A stretch of DNA of 37,812 nucleotides from Candidatus Avelusimicrobium vaccinum (GTDB lineage: Bacteria > Elusimicrobiota > Elusimicrobia > Elusimicrobiales > Elusimicrobiaceae), in assembly GCA_902794895.1 (NCBI GenBank), contig CADBIY010000014.1:1-37812 (forward strand), written 5' to 3'. Every line of letters starts with the position of its first letter. The stretch's first letter is position 1. The translations under genes were made by a program, and so were the position numbers. Positions 8,405 through 16,276 of this stretch are shown one piece after another. The notes beneath the pieces are model-generated. The model worked only from the letters and a program-made list of their open reading frames with translations, had not been told where the DNA came from and searched no databases.

Positions 8405-9448
8405 ATGGTAATAGACTATTTGGGCGGACTTTTTTCTTCAGACCTGGGAATGGACCTGGGCACTGCCAACTGTTTGATTTACGTCAAAGATAAAGGCATT
8501 GTACTACGGGAACCTTCCGTAGTGGCTGTAGAAAGAGAAACAGGAGAAGTAAAAGCCGTAGGGGCCAAAGCGAAACAAATGCTTGGCCGTACTCCTGCCA
8601 ATATTATTGCGGTGCGCCCTATGAAAAACGGTGTAATTGCGGACTTTGAAGTAACGCAAGAAATGATTCGTTATTTTATTCGCAAGGTACATAGTCGCAG
8701 CAGTCTGTTACGGCCTCGTATTGTGATTGGAATTCCCTCGGATATTACCGGTGTAGAACGCCGTGCTGTGGATGATGCAGCCCGGCAAGCCGGTGCCAGG
8801 GAAGTATATTTGATCGAAGAGCCCATGGCTTCGGCCATGGGCGCCGATTTGCCCATTGCCGAACCGCACGCCAGCATGATTGTAGATATTGGTGGCGGGA
8901 CGACGGAAGTGGCTGTAATTTCTTTAGGCGGTATGGTAGTTGCCAAATCGATTGATGTAGCCGGAGATGAACTTACCGAATGTATCGTGCAATATTTCCG
9001 GAAAAAATATAATTTAATTATTGGAGAAACTACTGCCGAAGAAGTGAAAATTAATTTAGGTTCCGTCTATCCGCTTAAAGAAGAAAAATCGATGGAAGTT
9101 AAAGGGCGCGACCAAACCCAAGGTTTACCGCGTACCTTAACCGTTACTTCCGAAGAAATTCGTCAGGCTCTCATGGAACCGGTGCGGCTTATTATTGATG
9201 TGATTAAGAGCACGCTCGAGGAAACTCCTCCGGAACTGGCGGCTGATTTGGTAGACCGGGGCTTAGTGGTTGCCGGCGGGGGCAGTTTGTTACGCGGAAT
9301 TACGGAATTAATCCGCAAAGAAACAGATATCCCGGTGCACCGGGCGGCTGATCCGCTGAGCTGTGTAGCACTGGGGACTGGAAAGTTTTTAGAACAACTG
9401 AGCGAAAAAGGAACACATTTTTTCAGTTCTCGTAATCGTTCTTTTTAG
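8405..9448 (+). CDS. mreB: Rod-shape actin homologue MreB
   Basis: MreB forms membrane-bound filaments that orient lateral cell-wall synthesis. The 347-residue protein has the actin-fold ATP-binding landmarks: phosphate 1 motif [19 protein letters not shown] (residues about 13-31), phosphate 2 motif [19 protein letters not shown] (about 159-177), and adenosine motif [13 protein letters not shown] near residue 294. Length is normal. It starts 13 bases after rplQ with TTGAGGGG as ribosome binding site, so it is probably transcribed with the ribosomal genes. A strong terminator follows its stop, separating it from mreC. Confidence 0.97.
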   Translation: MVIDYLGGLFSSDLGMDLGTANCLIYVKDKGIVLREPSVVAVERETGEVKAVGAKAKQMLGRTPANIIAVRPMKNGVIADFEVTQEMIRYFIRKVHSRSSLLRPRIVIGIPSDITGVERRAVDDAARQAGAREVYLIEEPMASAMGADLPIAEPHASMIVDIGGGTTEVAVISLGGMVVAKSIDVAGDELTECIVQYFRKKYNLIIGETTAEEVKINLGSVYPLKEEKSMEVKGRDQTQGLPRTLTVTSEEIRQALMEPVRLIIDVIKSTLEETPPELAADLVDRGLVVAGGGSLLRGITELIRKETDIPVHRAADPLSCVALGTGKFLEQLSEKGTHFFSSRNRSF

Positions 9449-9451
9449 TCG

Positions 9452-9457
9452 TATAAT
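9452..9457 (+). promoter_or_regulatory. Possible -10 box directly after mreB
   Basis: A perfect TATAAT lies four bases after the mreB stop, but no convincing -35 element is placed 17 bases upstream, and the terminator at 9471-9507 would stop a transcript after only a few tens of bases. It may feed mreC by read-through or may be chance. Confidence 0.3.
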
Positions 9458-9470
9458 GATTTATTTTTCA

Positions 9471-9507
9471 GCGGACACCGTCCCTTAGGGGGTGTGTCCG
9501 TTTTTTG
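9471..9507 (+). terminator. Intrinsic terminator after mreB
   Basis: CGGACACC pairs with GGTGTGTCCG with a small inner CCC/GGG stem, and the 3' arm runs into six T residues. It ends the rplQ-mreB transcript and lies 21 bases before mreC. Confidence 0.9.
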
Positions 9508-9528
9508 TGATTTAAGACAGAGTGGATT

Positions 9529-10380
9529 ATGCAACGTAAAACACATAAAAAATCTTCGGCAGGATCCAGCCGCCTTTATACTTGGTTGCCGGTTTCTTTT
9601 TTGATTGGATCTTTTTTGCTGATGCTTTTACCCTTAGAAGGATTTGTTTCCTCTGTAAAAGTAGTTCTTGCTTACATTTTTATCCCGCAAGTCCGCGCTT
9701 CTCATGAAACAGTGAAATACATGGAAAATGTGCATCAAACCGTGCAGGAATTGTTGAAGACTCACCGGGAAAACCGGGAGTTAAAACAGCAGATAGAAAT
9801 GGCGAATCTGCTCAATACGCAAGCCCGGCAGATTATGCTGGAGAATGAACGCTTAAACACGCTGCTGGGGATGACTGCGCAAAAACGCTGGAACGGGGTA
9901 TGGACGCATGTAGCGTATCGGGAGCCGACTCAATGGAATGTGGTTATTGTGGATAAGGGATCTTTGGACGGAATCCGGCCCCGGAGCGCAGTTTTATCGT
10001 TAGAACAAGACCAAGTCGGCCTTGTTGGAATTGTGTTAGAAACCACCGAAAAAACTTCCAAGGTGCTTTTATTGCGGGACAAAGACTTTGCTGCGGCTGT
10101 TCAGGTAGGGCACACACAGGAAACGGGACTCTTGCAGGGAAACGGTTCCGCGGCATTACAGATAAAATATCTTTCCTTGCAGGCGGATGTACATGAAGGA
10201 GATGAGGTCTATACGGCTTCTTCCAGTAGTATTTTTCCTGCCGGAATTCGCGTGGGAAAAGTAAGCAATGTCCGCCAAGGCAAAGGGTTCCAAACGGCTT
10301 TAACGGTAGAAGTGGACCCCTGGATCCGACCCGCTGCGGTGAAAGAATTATTTGTAATTACCAACGGAGGGGAAAAATAA
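9529..10380 (+). CDS. mreC: Rod-shape-determining protein MreC
   Basis: MreC is a bitopic membrane protein that links MreB to PBP2 in the elongasome. The 283-residue protein has a basic cytoplasmic start, one membrane segment around residues 19-40, then a likely coiled coil (ENVHQTVQELLKTHRENREL and on to about residue 110). The periplasmic beta domain contains VVIVDKGSLDGIRPRSAVL, VGLVGIV and VLLLRDKDFAAAV, the MreC core pattern. It is followed after one base by mreD. Confidence 0.93.
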   Translation: MQRKTHKKSSAGSSRLYTWLPVSFLIGSFLLMLLPLEGFVSSVKVVLAYIFIPQVRASHETVKYMENVHQTVQELLKTHRENRELKQQIEMANLLNTQARQIMLENERLNTLLGMTAQKRWNGVWTHVAYREPTQWNVVIVDKGSLDGIRPRSAVLSLEQDQVGLVGIVLETTEKTSKVLLLRDKDFAAAVQVGHTQETGLLQGNGSAALQIKYLSLQADVHEGDEVYTASSSSIFPAGIRVGKVSNVRQGKGFQTALTVEVDPWIRPAAVKELFVITNGGEK

Positions 10381-10381
10381 T

Positions 10382-10876
10382 ATGTTCCGCTCGTTTTATA
10401 AACTAGTTCTACTTTTTATTTTGGGTACAGTTTGTCATTGGGGCTGCGCTACTTTGTTTTCTTATATTGGGCTCAGTGTAAATATGATGCTTGTTTTTGC
10501 CTTAGCCTTGTGTAGCGTGTTGCGCCCGGAATGGGGATATCCTTTTGTGTTTTTGTGTGGTTTATTTTTAGATTTTTTTGGTATTAAACTATTTGGAAAT
10601 AATGCCTTCTCTTTTACCGTAGCGGCTTGCATCATGTATGCCTTACGGGAACGATTTGATTTTGACAGTATTTTTCCGCAAATGATGGTTGTTTTTTGTA
10701 TTACCTGTTTAGTGGGTATGATTAATAGCATTTTATTGTTGTGGTTCACGAATACAGCCTTCTGGCCGGGGGCGTGGAGCCTGTTGGGTGGAGCCTTTTT
10801 CGGCGGGCTTTTATCTCCGGTAGTTTTTTGGGGAGTCCGGCGTTGGTGGTTAGGAAATGCGACCAAGCGCAACTAG
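10382..10876 (+). CDS. mreD: Rod-shape-determining protein MreD
   Basis: MreD is a small integral membrane protein of the elongasome. The 164-residue product has about five hydrophobic segments (near residues 7-28, 33-45, 50-75, 95-120 and 130-150). Its sequence is weakly conserved, as usual for MreD, with the pattern GYPFVFLCGLFLDFFGIKLFGNN typical of the central loop. Identification rests mainly on size, topology and position between mreC and the PBP2 gene. Confidence 0.85.
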   Translation: MFRSFYKLVLLFILGTVCHWGCATLFSYIGLSVNMMLVFALALCSVLRPEWGYPFVFLCGLFLDFFGIKLFGNNAFSFTVAACIMYALRERFDFDSIFPQMMVVFCITCLVGMINSILLLWFTNTAFWPGAWSLLGGAFFGGLLSPVVFWGVRRWWLGNATKRN

Positions 10877-12727
10877 ATGGGATCTATGTCTGCTACTAAA
10901 ATTATTTTCAGTTGGCGTTTAAAAACCATGATGGTGCTGGCAGGTATTGCCGGAGCCGTGATTGCATTGCGTTTAGTAGATATCCAGGTCTTACGTCATG
11001 CGAATTATTCAAAAATGGCTGAACGCAACCGCACCCAAATTATTTATCAAACAGCGCCTCGTGGCCGTGTATTTACCGCGGATGGGGTAGAAATTGCCTC
11101 TAACGCACCGGCTTTTAGTTTGTATTACTTAGGAGCAGGATCAAAGGAACCCTTGTATTTGCACCGGTTAGCGACTGATTTAGCCCCCTATCTACACCTG
11201 TCCCAAGAGGAACTGCTTAAAAAATTGGAAGCCAGTGTTACTTATGGGAAAGCCGTTCCGTTAGCAGAAAATTTATCTGCCAAGGGAACAGTGGCTTTGC
11301 AAGAATTACAACTCTACTATCCGGGCGTTTATTTAGTAGAAGAAACGAAACGCATTTACCCATATGGTATTTTAGCCAGCCACCTTTTGGGGTACTTAGG
11401 AAGTATGACAGAGCAAGAATGGCGGAAACGGGAAGCGCAGTTGGGATACCGTCTCAATGCAAAAATCGGAAAAAACGGCATTGAAAAAAAGTTTGAAAAA
11501 GAATTAAAAGGACGGGATGGCGGTATTTATTTGGAAGTGGATTATCGCGGACGTGTCAAAAGTATTATTGAAGATAAAAAATGGTCTGCGGGGAGTGATC
11601 TTTACCTGACATTAAATTTTGACGTGCAAAAAGCCGCAGAAGAAGGGCTTAAAAACTCATTGACCGGCAAGGGGGCCGCCGTAGCATTAGACCCGCGCAC
11701 CGGGGCTGTTTTGGCTATGGCGAGTGCTCCGGCTTATAATCCCAATCAGTTTGTATCGTATAGCGATGAGGAAATTCCTAACAAATCTAAAAAAATCAAT
11801 GAATACAATTTAGCCATTCAGGGGGTATATCCTCCGGCTTCTACATTTAAAATTATTACAGGGGCTGCTATTTTAGAGGAAGGGAATATCGATTTAAACC
11901 GTAAAATTAATTGCACGGGAAAATATGATTCGGGCCCCCGGGTGTTCCGTTGTTGGGGAATCCACGGTCCGGTTGATTTTTTTGATGGCATGAGTAACTC
12001 ATGTGATGTATATTTCTATGCGTTGGCTTCTCAAATCGGTCCGGCGGCTATTGAACGGATCGAGCGGATGTTTATGTTTGGCCGACAAACAGGAATTGAT
12101 CTGCCCGGTGAAAAAGCCGGTAATCTGTACGGTCCCACCCGTCGTGCCCGTAACAAAACCTATTGGTTTGTGGGCGACACACTTAATTTAGCGATCGGGC
12201 AAGGGGAACTTTTGGTTACCCCCTTAAAATTGGCACAATTTGCCGCCGCGATTGCAAGCCGGGGAAATGTCTATCGGCCATATTATGTAGAAAAATTGGT
12301 AAGCAATCAAACCGGAAAAACGGAACAAATCGGGAAAACGGAAGTGTTGCAACACGCTGATTTGCAATCGGAAACATACGATATGTTGTTCAAAGCGCTG
12401 AAACATACAGTGGATAACGGAACAGCGCGCCGCGTAAAAATAGAAGGATTAGAGGTCTATGGTAAAACGGGAACAGCGCAAAACCCGCATGGAGACGACC
12501 ATGGTTGGTTTTTGGCTTTTGCCGGATTGCCGGGGAAAGAACCCTCTATTGCCTTGGCTGTTTTTATAGAATTTGGCAAAGGTGGCAGTTCTGCCGCCGG
12601 GCCGGTTGCGCGGGAAATGTTAGAGGCTTATTTTAAGAAAGGGAAATATGCTCCCGTGCCCAAAGAAAGAAACTCCGCCGATTATGCGGAATTATTGCCG
12701 GAGGAAGAAAATTATGTGGGGGATTAA
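10877..12727 (+). CDS. mrdA: Penicillin-binding protein 2 (peptidoglycan transpeptidase)
   Basis: PBP2 is the class B transpeptidase that works with RodA in lateral wall elongation. The 616-residue protein has an N-terminal membrane anchor at about residues 15-35, the non-penicillin-binding pedestal (NRTQIIYQTAPRGRVFTADG), and the transpeptidase domain. The catalytic triad motifs are intact: STFK with Ser322, SCD at 375-377, and KTGTA at 530. Two Cys residues around 345-360 flank an insertion also seen in other PBP2 proteins. An alternative start is the in-frame ATG at 10886; neither has a strong Shine-Dalgarno sequence. The end overlaps rodA by 14 bases. Confidence 0.96.
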   Translation: MGSMSATKIIFSWRLKTMMVLAGIAGAVIALRLVDIQVLRHANYSKMAERNRTQIIYQTAPRGRVFTADGVEIASNAPAFSLYYLGAGSKEPLYLHRLATDLAPYLHLSQEELLKKLEASVTYGKAVPLAENLSAKGTVALQELQLYYPGVYLVEETKRIYPYGILASHLLGYLGSMTEQEWRKREAQLGYRLNAKIGKNGIEKKFEKELKGRDGGIYLEVDYRGRVKSIIEDKKWSAGSDLYLTLNFDVQKAAEEGLKNSLTGKGAAVALDPRTGAVLAMASAPAYNPNQFVSYSDEEIPNKSKKINEYNLAIQGVYPPASTFKIITGAAILEEGNIDLNRKINCTGKYDSGPRVFRCWGIHGPVDFFDGMSNSCDVYFYALASQIGPAAIERIERMFMFGRQTGIDLPGEKAGNLYGPTRRARNKTYWFVGDTLNLAIGQGELLVTPLKLAQFAAAIASRGNVYRPYYVEKLVSNQTGKTEQIGKTEVLQHADLQSETYDMLFKALKHTVDNGTARRVKIEGLEVYGKTGTAQNPHGDDHGWFLAFAGLPGKEPSIALAVFIEFGKGGSSAAGPVAREMLEAYFKKGKYAPVPKERNSADYAELLPEEENYVGD

Positions 12728-14051
12728 AGCATCGCAAAACGGTCGAAACCGATTGGACTATACCTTATTGTGGGCGATGGTCTGTCTGGTGTTATTGGGG
12801 GCCTTGTGTATTATGTCTGCCGTGAATAGCATTTCCTTCACGCATTCCGTTGTACGCACTCATTTTGTGGCCTTGCCGGTAGGGGCGGTTGCCTTTTTTG
12901 TAGGGTGGAGTTTTAATTATCAAATTTATGATGAACAATGGAAAGTTCTTTATGGGATTATCTTAGCCATGTTGATAGGGGTTTTATTATTCGGTTCCTA
13001 TCAACGCGGAAGTCGGTCTTGGTTTGTGCTGCCCTTTTTTTCAATGCAACCTTCCGAAATTTGCCGGGTTGCCAGTATTTTGGTAGCCGCTGCTTTTTTA
13101 GACAGGCGCGGGCGGAAAATGCGGGAGGTTTCTTCTTTAGTAGGAGTCGGCGCGTTATTGTTACCTATCTTCGGGTTAATCATGATGCAACCGGATTTTT
13201 CCTCGGTGGTAGTAACGTTTCCGGCCTTTTTAATTTTATTGTATTGTGCGGGAATTTCTGTATTTTATTTAAGTTTAATTATTCTCTTAGCGGGTGTCGC
13301 CGGGTTTTTTACTATTAGTTGGACGTATATTTATTTGCATCCCGAGTTATTGGACTACCATTTTATCCGCATTTTTCATGCATTAGCGTATAACGGCTGG
13401 TATATGGTTGCTTTTTCGGTTTTACTTTCTCTGTTAGGATATGGGGCCTGGTGGTTTTTTAAACAGTTCCGTATTGTTTTGCCTTCGTTTTATTTTGTAC
13501 TGGCTACGTTGGTGATACTTGCCGGTTTATTCGGCGGAATTTTTGTAGAACACCAAATGAAACCGCACCAACGTAAACGGGTAGAGACTTTTTTAGCCCC
13601 CAAATCAGATCCCCGGGGCGCCGGATATAATGTATTGCAGGCGCAGATTGCCATGGGGGCAGGTGGAATTACCGGAAGCGGTCTTTTCTCGGGGACACAG
13701 TCCCGTTTAGGTTTTGTGCCGGAAAGGCATACCGATTTTATTTTAGCGGTAGTAGGGGAAGAATTAGGATTGTGGGGTACCTTGCTGGTCCTTGGATTAT
13801 ATTTGTTAATTTTATGGCGCATTATTGCGGTGGCTTATATGTCCGGTGACCGATATGGGTATTTAGTGTGCGCCGGTATATTTGGTATGTTTTTTACCTA
13901 TATGATCGTGAATTTCGGGATGTTGATCGGTTTTGTGCCTGTGGCGGGAATTCCGTTGCCGTTCATATCCTATGGCGGATCGAACTTAGTATCCAGTTTA
14001 TGGGCGCTGGGGGTCGTGCAGTCTGTATATGCCCGGCGCATTTGTGCTTAA
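12714..14051 (+). CDS. rodA: Peptidoglycan glycosyltransferase RodA
   Basis: RodA is the SEDS-family polymerase that makes glycan strands from lipid II, paired with PBP2. I place the start at 12714 (MWGIKASQNGRNRLDYTLL), because GGAGGAAG lies just upstream and the hydrophobic domain begins soon after. An upstream in-frame ATG at 12648 would read deep into mrdA. About ten membrane segments are visible. The SEDS signatures are present: RGSRSWFVLPFFSMQPSE, then FVPERHTDFILAVVGEELG, and GIPLPFISYGGSNLVSS. Length 445 residues, somewhat above the family norm of about 370-420. Confidence 0.96.
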   Translation: MWGIKASQNGRNRLDYTLLWAMVCLVLLGALCIMSAVNSISFTHSVVRTHFVALPVGAVAFFVGWSFNYQIYDEQWKVLYGIILAMLIGVLLFGSYQRGSRSWFVLPFFSMQPSEICRVASILVAAAFLDRRGRKMREVSSLVGVGALLLPIFGLIMMQPDFSSVVVTFPAFLILLYCAGISVFYLSLIILLAGVAGFFTISWTYIYLHPELLDYHFIRIFHALAYNGWYMVAFSVLLSLLGYGAWWFFKQFRIVLPSFYFVLATLVILAGLFGGIFVEHQMKPHQRKRVETFLAPKSDPRGAGYNVLQAQIAMGAGGITGSGLFSGTQSRLGFVPERHTDFILAVVGEELGLWGTLLVLGLYLLILWRIIAVAYMSGDRYGYLVCAGIFGMFFTYMIVNFGMLIGFVPVAGIPLPFISYGGSNLVSSLWALGVVQSVYARRICA

Positions 14052-14057
14052 AAAAAG

Positions 14058-14756
14058 ATGATAAATACGTCAAAAATTTATAAAATGCGTATAGTGTTCC
14101 GTTATGAAGTTAACAAAACGGAAACGAAAAACGTTTTTAATGCGGTACGAAACATGGTACTTGCTTCCGGCTTGCCTGTAGAACCGGCAAAGGTCAATAA
14201 AAATTGGCCGCGCTTATCCTACGGGCCGGCCCCCGCACAAGGACAGCGGGCCGAACGTGAGTATCTGGATATTTATCTGCGGGAGTATATTCCTGCGGCG
14301 GATGTAAAGGCGAAACTGCAAACCGTTGTTCCGCAAGGATTCGAAGTGATATCGGTGCAGCGGGTGCCTTATCCGCTGCCTTCCGTGCAGAATTTGGCTG
14401 CCGCAGCCAAGTACCGGGTGCAGGGTGATTTTTCCCGTTTAAATGCATCCGGGCGGAAGTGGGAAACGTTTATCGGAAGTGGCCAAATTTTGATTCAGCG
14501 CCGTGCCGAAAACGGGTTAGTAATTACGTTAGACGCAGCGCCTTATGTAGTGGATTCGTATATGGCTGCGCCTGATGAAATTTTATGTACGCTTCAACGG
14601 GTACAGGATAAATGGCTCCGGCCGGAATGGCTCATAGCCGCCTGGCTGGGGATCGAAATCCCGTTTGCCGATGAAGCATTTACACTAGAGGATATTTGTA
14701 TTACACGGCAAAGTTTATTATGGCGTGATTCGCAAGGCGGTTTTCACGTTATTTAG
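14058..14756 (+). CDS. DUF2344 (TIGR03936) radical-SAM-linked protein
   Basis: Stand-alone DUF2344 protein of 232 residues. The core starts at MRIVFRYEVNKTE (residue 10, ATG at 14085, a possible alternative start) and carries ASGLPVEPAKVNKNWPRLSYGPA, an acidic E-YLDIYLREYIP stretch, and QGFEVISVQRVPYPLPSVQ, matching the family's GLPV...PRLSFGPAL...G-EV pattern. The family is usually encoded beside, or fused to, a TIGR03960-type radical SAM protein and next to ribonuclease E/G. Here rng follows after 38 bases but the gene upstream is rodA, with no radical SAM gene between them. The biochemical function is unknown; a link to RNA or translation is only inferred from the neighbours. Confidence 0.8.
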   Translation: MINTSKIYKMRIVFRYEVNKTETKNVFNAVRNMVLASGLPVEPAKVNKNWPRLSYGPAPAQGQRAEREYLDIYLREYIPAADVKAKLQTVVPQGFEVISVQRVPYPLPSVQNLAAAAKYRVQGDFSRLNASGRKWETFIGSGQILIQRRAENGLVITLDAAPYVVDSYMAAPDEILCTLQRVQDKWLRPEWLIAAWLGIEIPFADEAFTLEDICITRQSLLWRDSQGGFHVI

Positions 14757-14794
14757 CCGTATTCGGGGTTTTCCCCCAAGAGAGGATTTTAAAC

Positions 14795-16249
14795 ATGAGC
14801 AAAAATTTAGAAGAACTTCCCAGTGTGGAAGTATTGGTAAACACTTCATTTGAAGAAACACGTATTGCGATATTGGAGGACGGCCGCGTCAATGAACTGA
14901 TTTGGGAACGCCGCGGTGCTCTTAATATTGTGGGAAATATTTATAAAGGCACCGTGGAAAATGTATTGCCCGGAATCTCAAGTGCATTTTTGAATATCGG
15001 ATATGAAAAGAATGCTTATTTGTATATTTCGGATGTCATTGGAAACGATAAAAAGAACATTGATAAAGTGCTTCATAAAGGGCAGGAAGTGATGGTGCAG
15101 GTAGTAAAAGATGCGATTAGCACCAAAGGGATGAAAGTAACCATGGATGTTACGCTTCCGGGCCGGTATTTGGTATTAACTCCGCATCAAGGATTTGTCG
15201 GTGTATCAAAAAATATTGAAAGTTCGGATGCCCGCCACAAACTCAATGAAATTGTGCAAGAACTTGCCGAAAAACATTTAAACGGTATGGGATGTATTGT
15301 CCGTACGGAAGCCGAAGAAGCCAGTAAGGAAGAACTGGAACGGGAAGTGAAATACCTGTACCGCCAATGGCAATCGATTGTTAAAAAATTTGAAAATTCC
15401 CGCTCTCCACGTTTATTGCATGAGGATATGGATGCCGTGTTGCAAGTAGCGCGGGATGTATTGTCCGAAAATGCCAAAGTTTATATGCTCGATAATAAAA
15501 AAGACTATGAACGGGTCTTGGATTTTGTGGAAAAAAATTCTCCCGATTTGGCAGACCGTGTTAAACTTTACAAAGGCAAAACGCCGATTTTTGAAGCGTA
15601 TAATGTGGAGCCGGAAATTGACAATTTGCGCAAAACAAAATTGCCGCTGCCGAATGGGGGAAGTATTATTATTCAGGAAGCGGAATCGTTGTGCGCGATT
15701 GATGTAAACACCGGAAAATTTACCGGCAACAAATCACAGGAAGAAACGGTAACCCAAACCAATATTGAGGCCGCCGGTGAAATTGCCCACCAACTCCGCT
15801 TGCGCAATATTGGCGGAATTATTGTGATTGACTTTATTGATATGCGCAAAGCTTCCAGCCGCCACCGCGTAGTAGAAGCACTGGCACAAGCGGTGCATGG
15901 CGACCGGGCTAAAATCCGCATTTTACCGATTACCCGCTTGGGCTTGGTAGAAATGACGCGGGAACGTAAGCGGGCCAGTACCGGTAGTTTTATTAGCGAA
16001 GAATGTCCGCAATGCCACGGTTCCGGGCGTGTATTATCGGCCGAAAGTATGCGTATTAAAATTCAACGGGAAATTTACGATTTAACCAACGGTCGTCCGG
16101 GCGGAAATTTGCGGGTTGTTTTACATCCGGTGTTAGCGGATGCTATTAAACAACGGCAAGAGGATATTGAACAAAATATCCACCGGACGTTAAAGATTCA
16201 AGCAGATCCGCAACTTGCTTGGGAAGATTACAAAATCGTACTGGAATAA
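14795..16249 (+). CDS. rng: Ribonuclease G/E family endoribonuclease
   Basis: RNase G/E cleaves single-stranded AU-rich RNA and matures rRNA 5' ends. The 484-residue protein has an S1 domain (about residues 35-125), the 5' sensor region, and the DNase I-like catalytic region with Asp303 (IDVNTGKFTGNKS) and Asp346 (IIVIDFIDM). CPQCHGSGR follows, with Cys404 and Cys407 forming the zinc link; these positions coincide with the E. coli RNase E numbering. There is no C-terminal scaffold domain, so it is RNase G-like in size. GAGAGGA precedes the start, with a small GGGG-TTTT-CCCC hairpin at 14765-14776 just upstream. Confidence 0.96.
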   Translation: MSKNLEELPSVEVLVNTSFEETRIAILEDGRVNELIWERRGALNIVGNIYKGTVENVLPGISSAFLNIGYEKNAYLYISDVIGNDKKNIDKVLHKGQEVMVQVVKDAISTKGMKVTMDVTLPGRYLVLTPHQGFVGVSKNIESSDARHKLNEIVQELAEKHLNGMGCIVRTEAEEASKEELEREVKYLYRQWQSIVKKFENSRSPRLLHEDMDAVLQVARDVLSENAKVYMLDNKKDYERVLDFVEKNSPDLADRVKLYKGKTPIFEAYNVEPEIDNLRKTKLPLPNGGSIIIQEAESLCAIDVNTGKFTGNKSQEETVTQTNIEAAGEIAHQLRLRNIGGIIVIDFIDMRKASSRHRVVEALAQAVHGDRAKIRILPITRLGLVEMTRERKRASTGSFISEECPQCHGSGRVLSAESMRIKIQREIYDLTNGRPGGNLRVVLHPVLADAIKQRQEDIEQNIHRTLKIQADPQLAWEDYKIVLE

Positions 16250-16276
16250 ACACTTCTTTTTACCGGCGGAAAGTAC

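Noticed and set aside
12648-12713. Upstream start for rodA
   Set aside because: It would overlap mrdA by 80 bases; the ATG at 12714 has a strong GGAGG just upstream and fits the family N-terminus.
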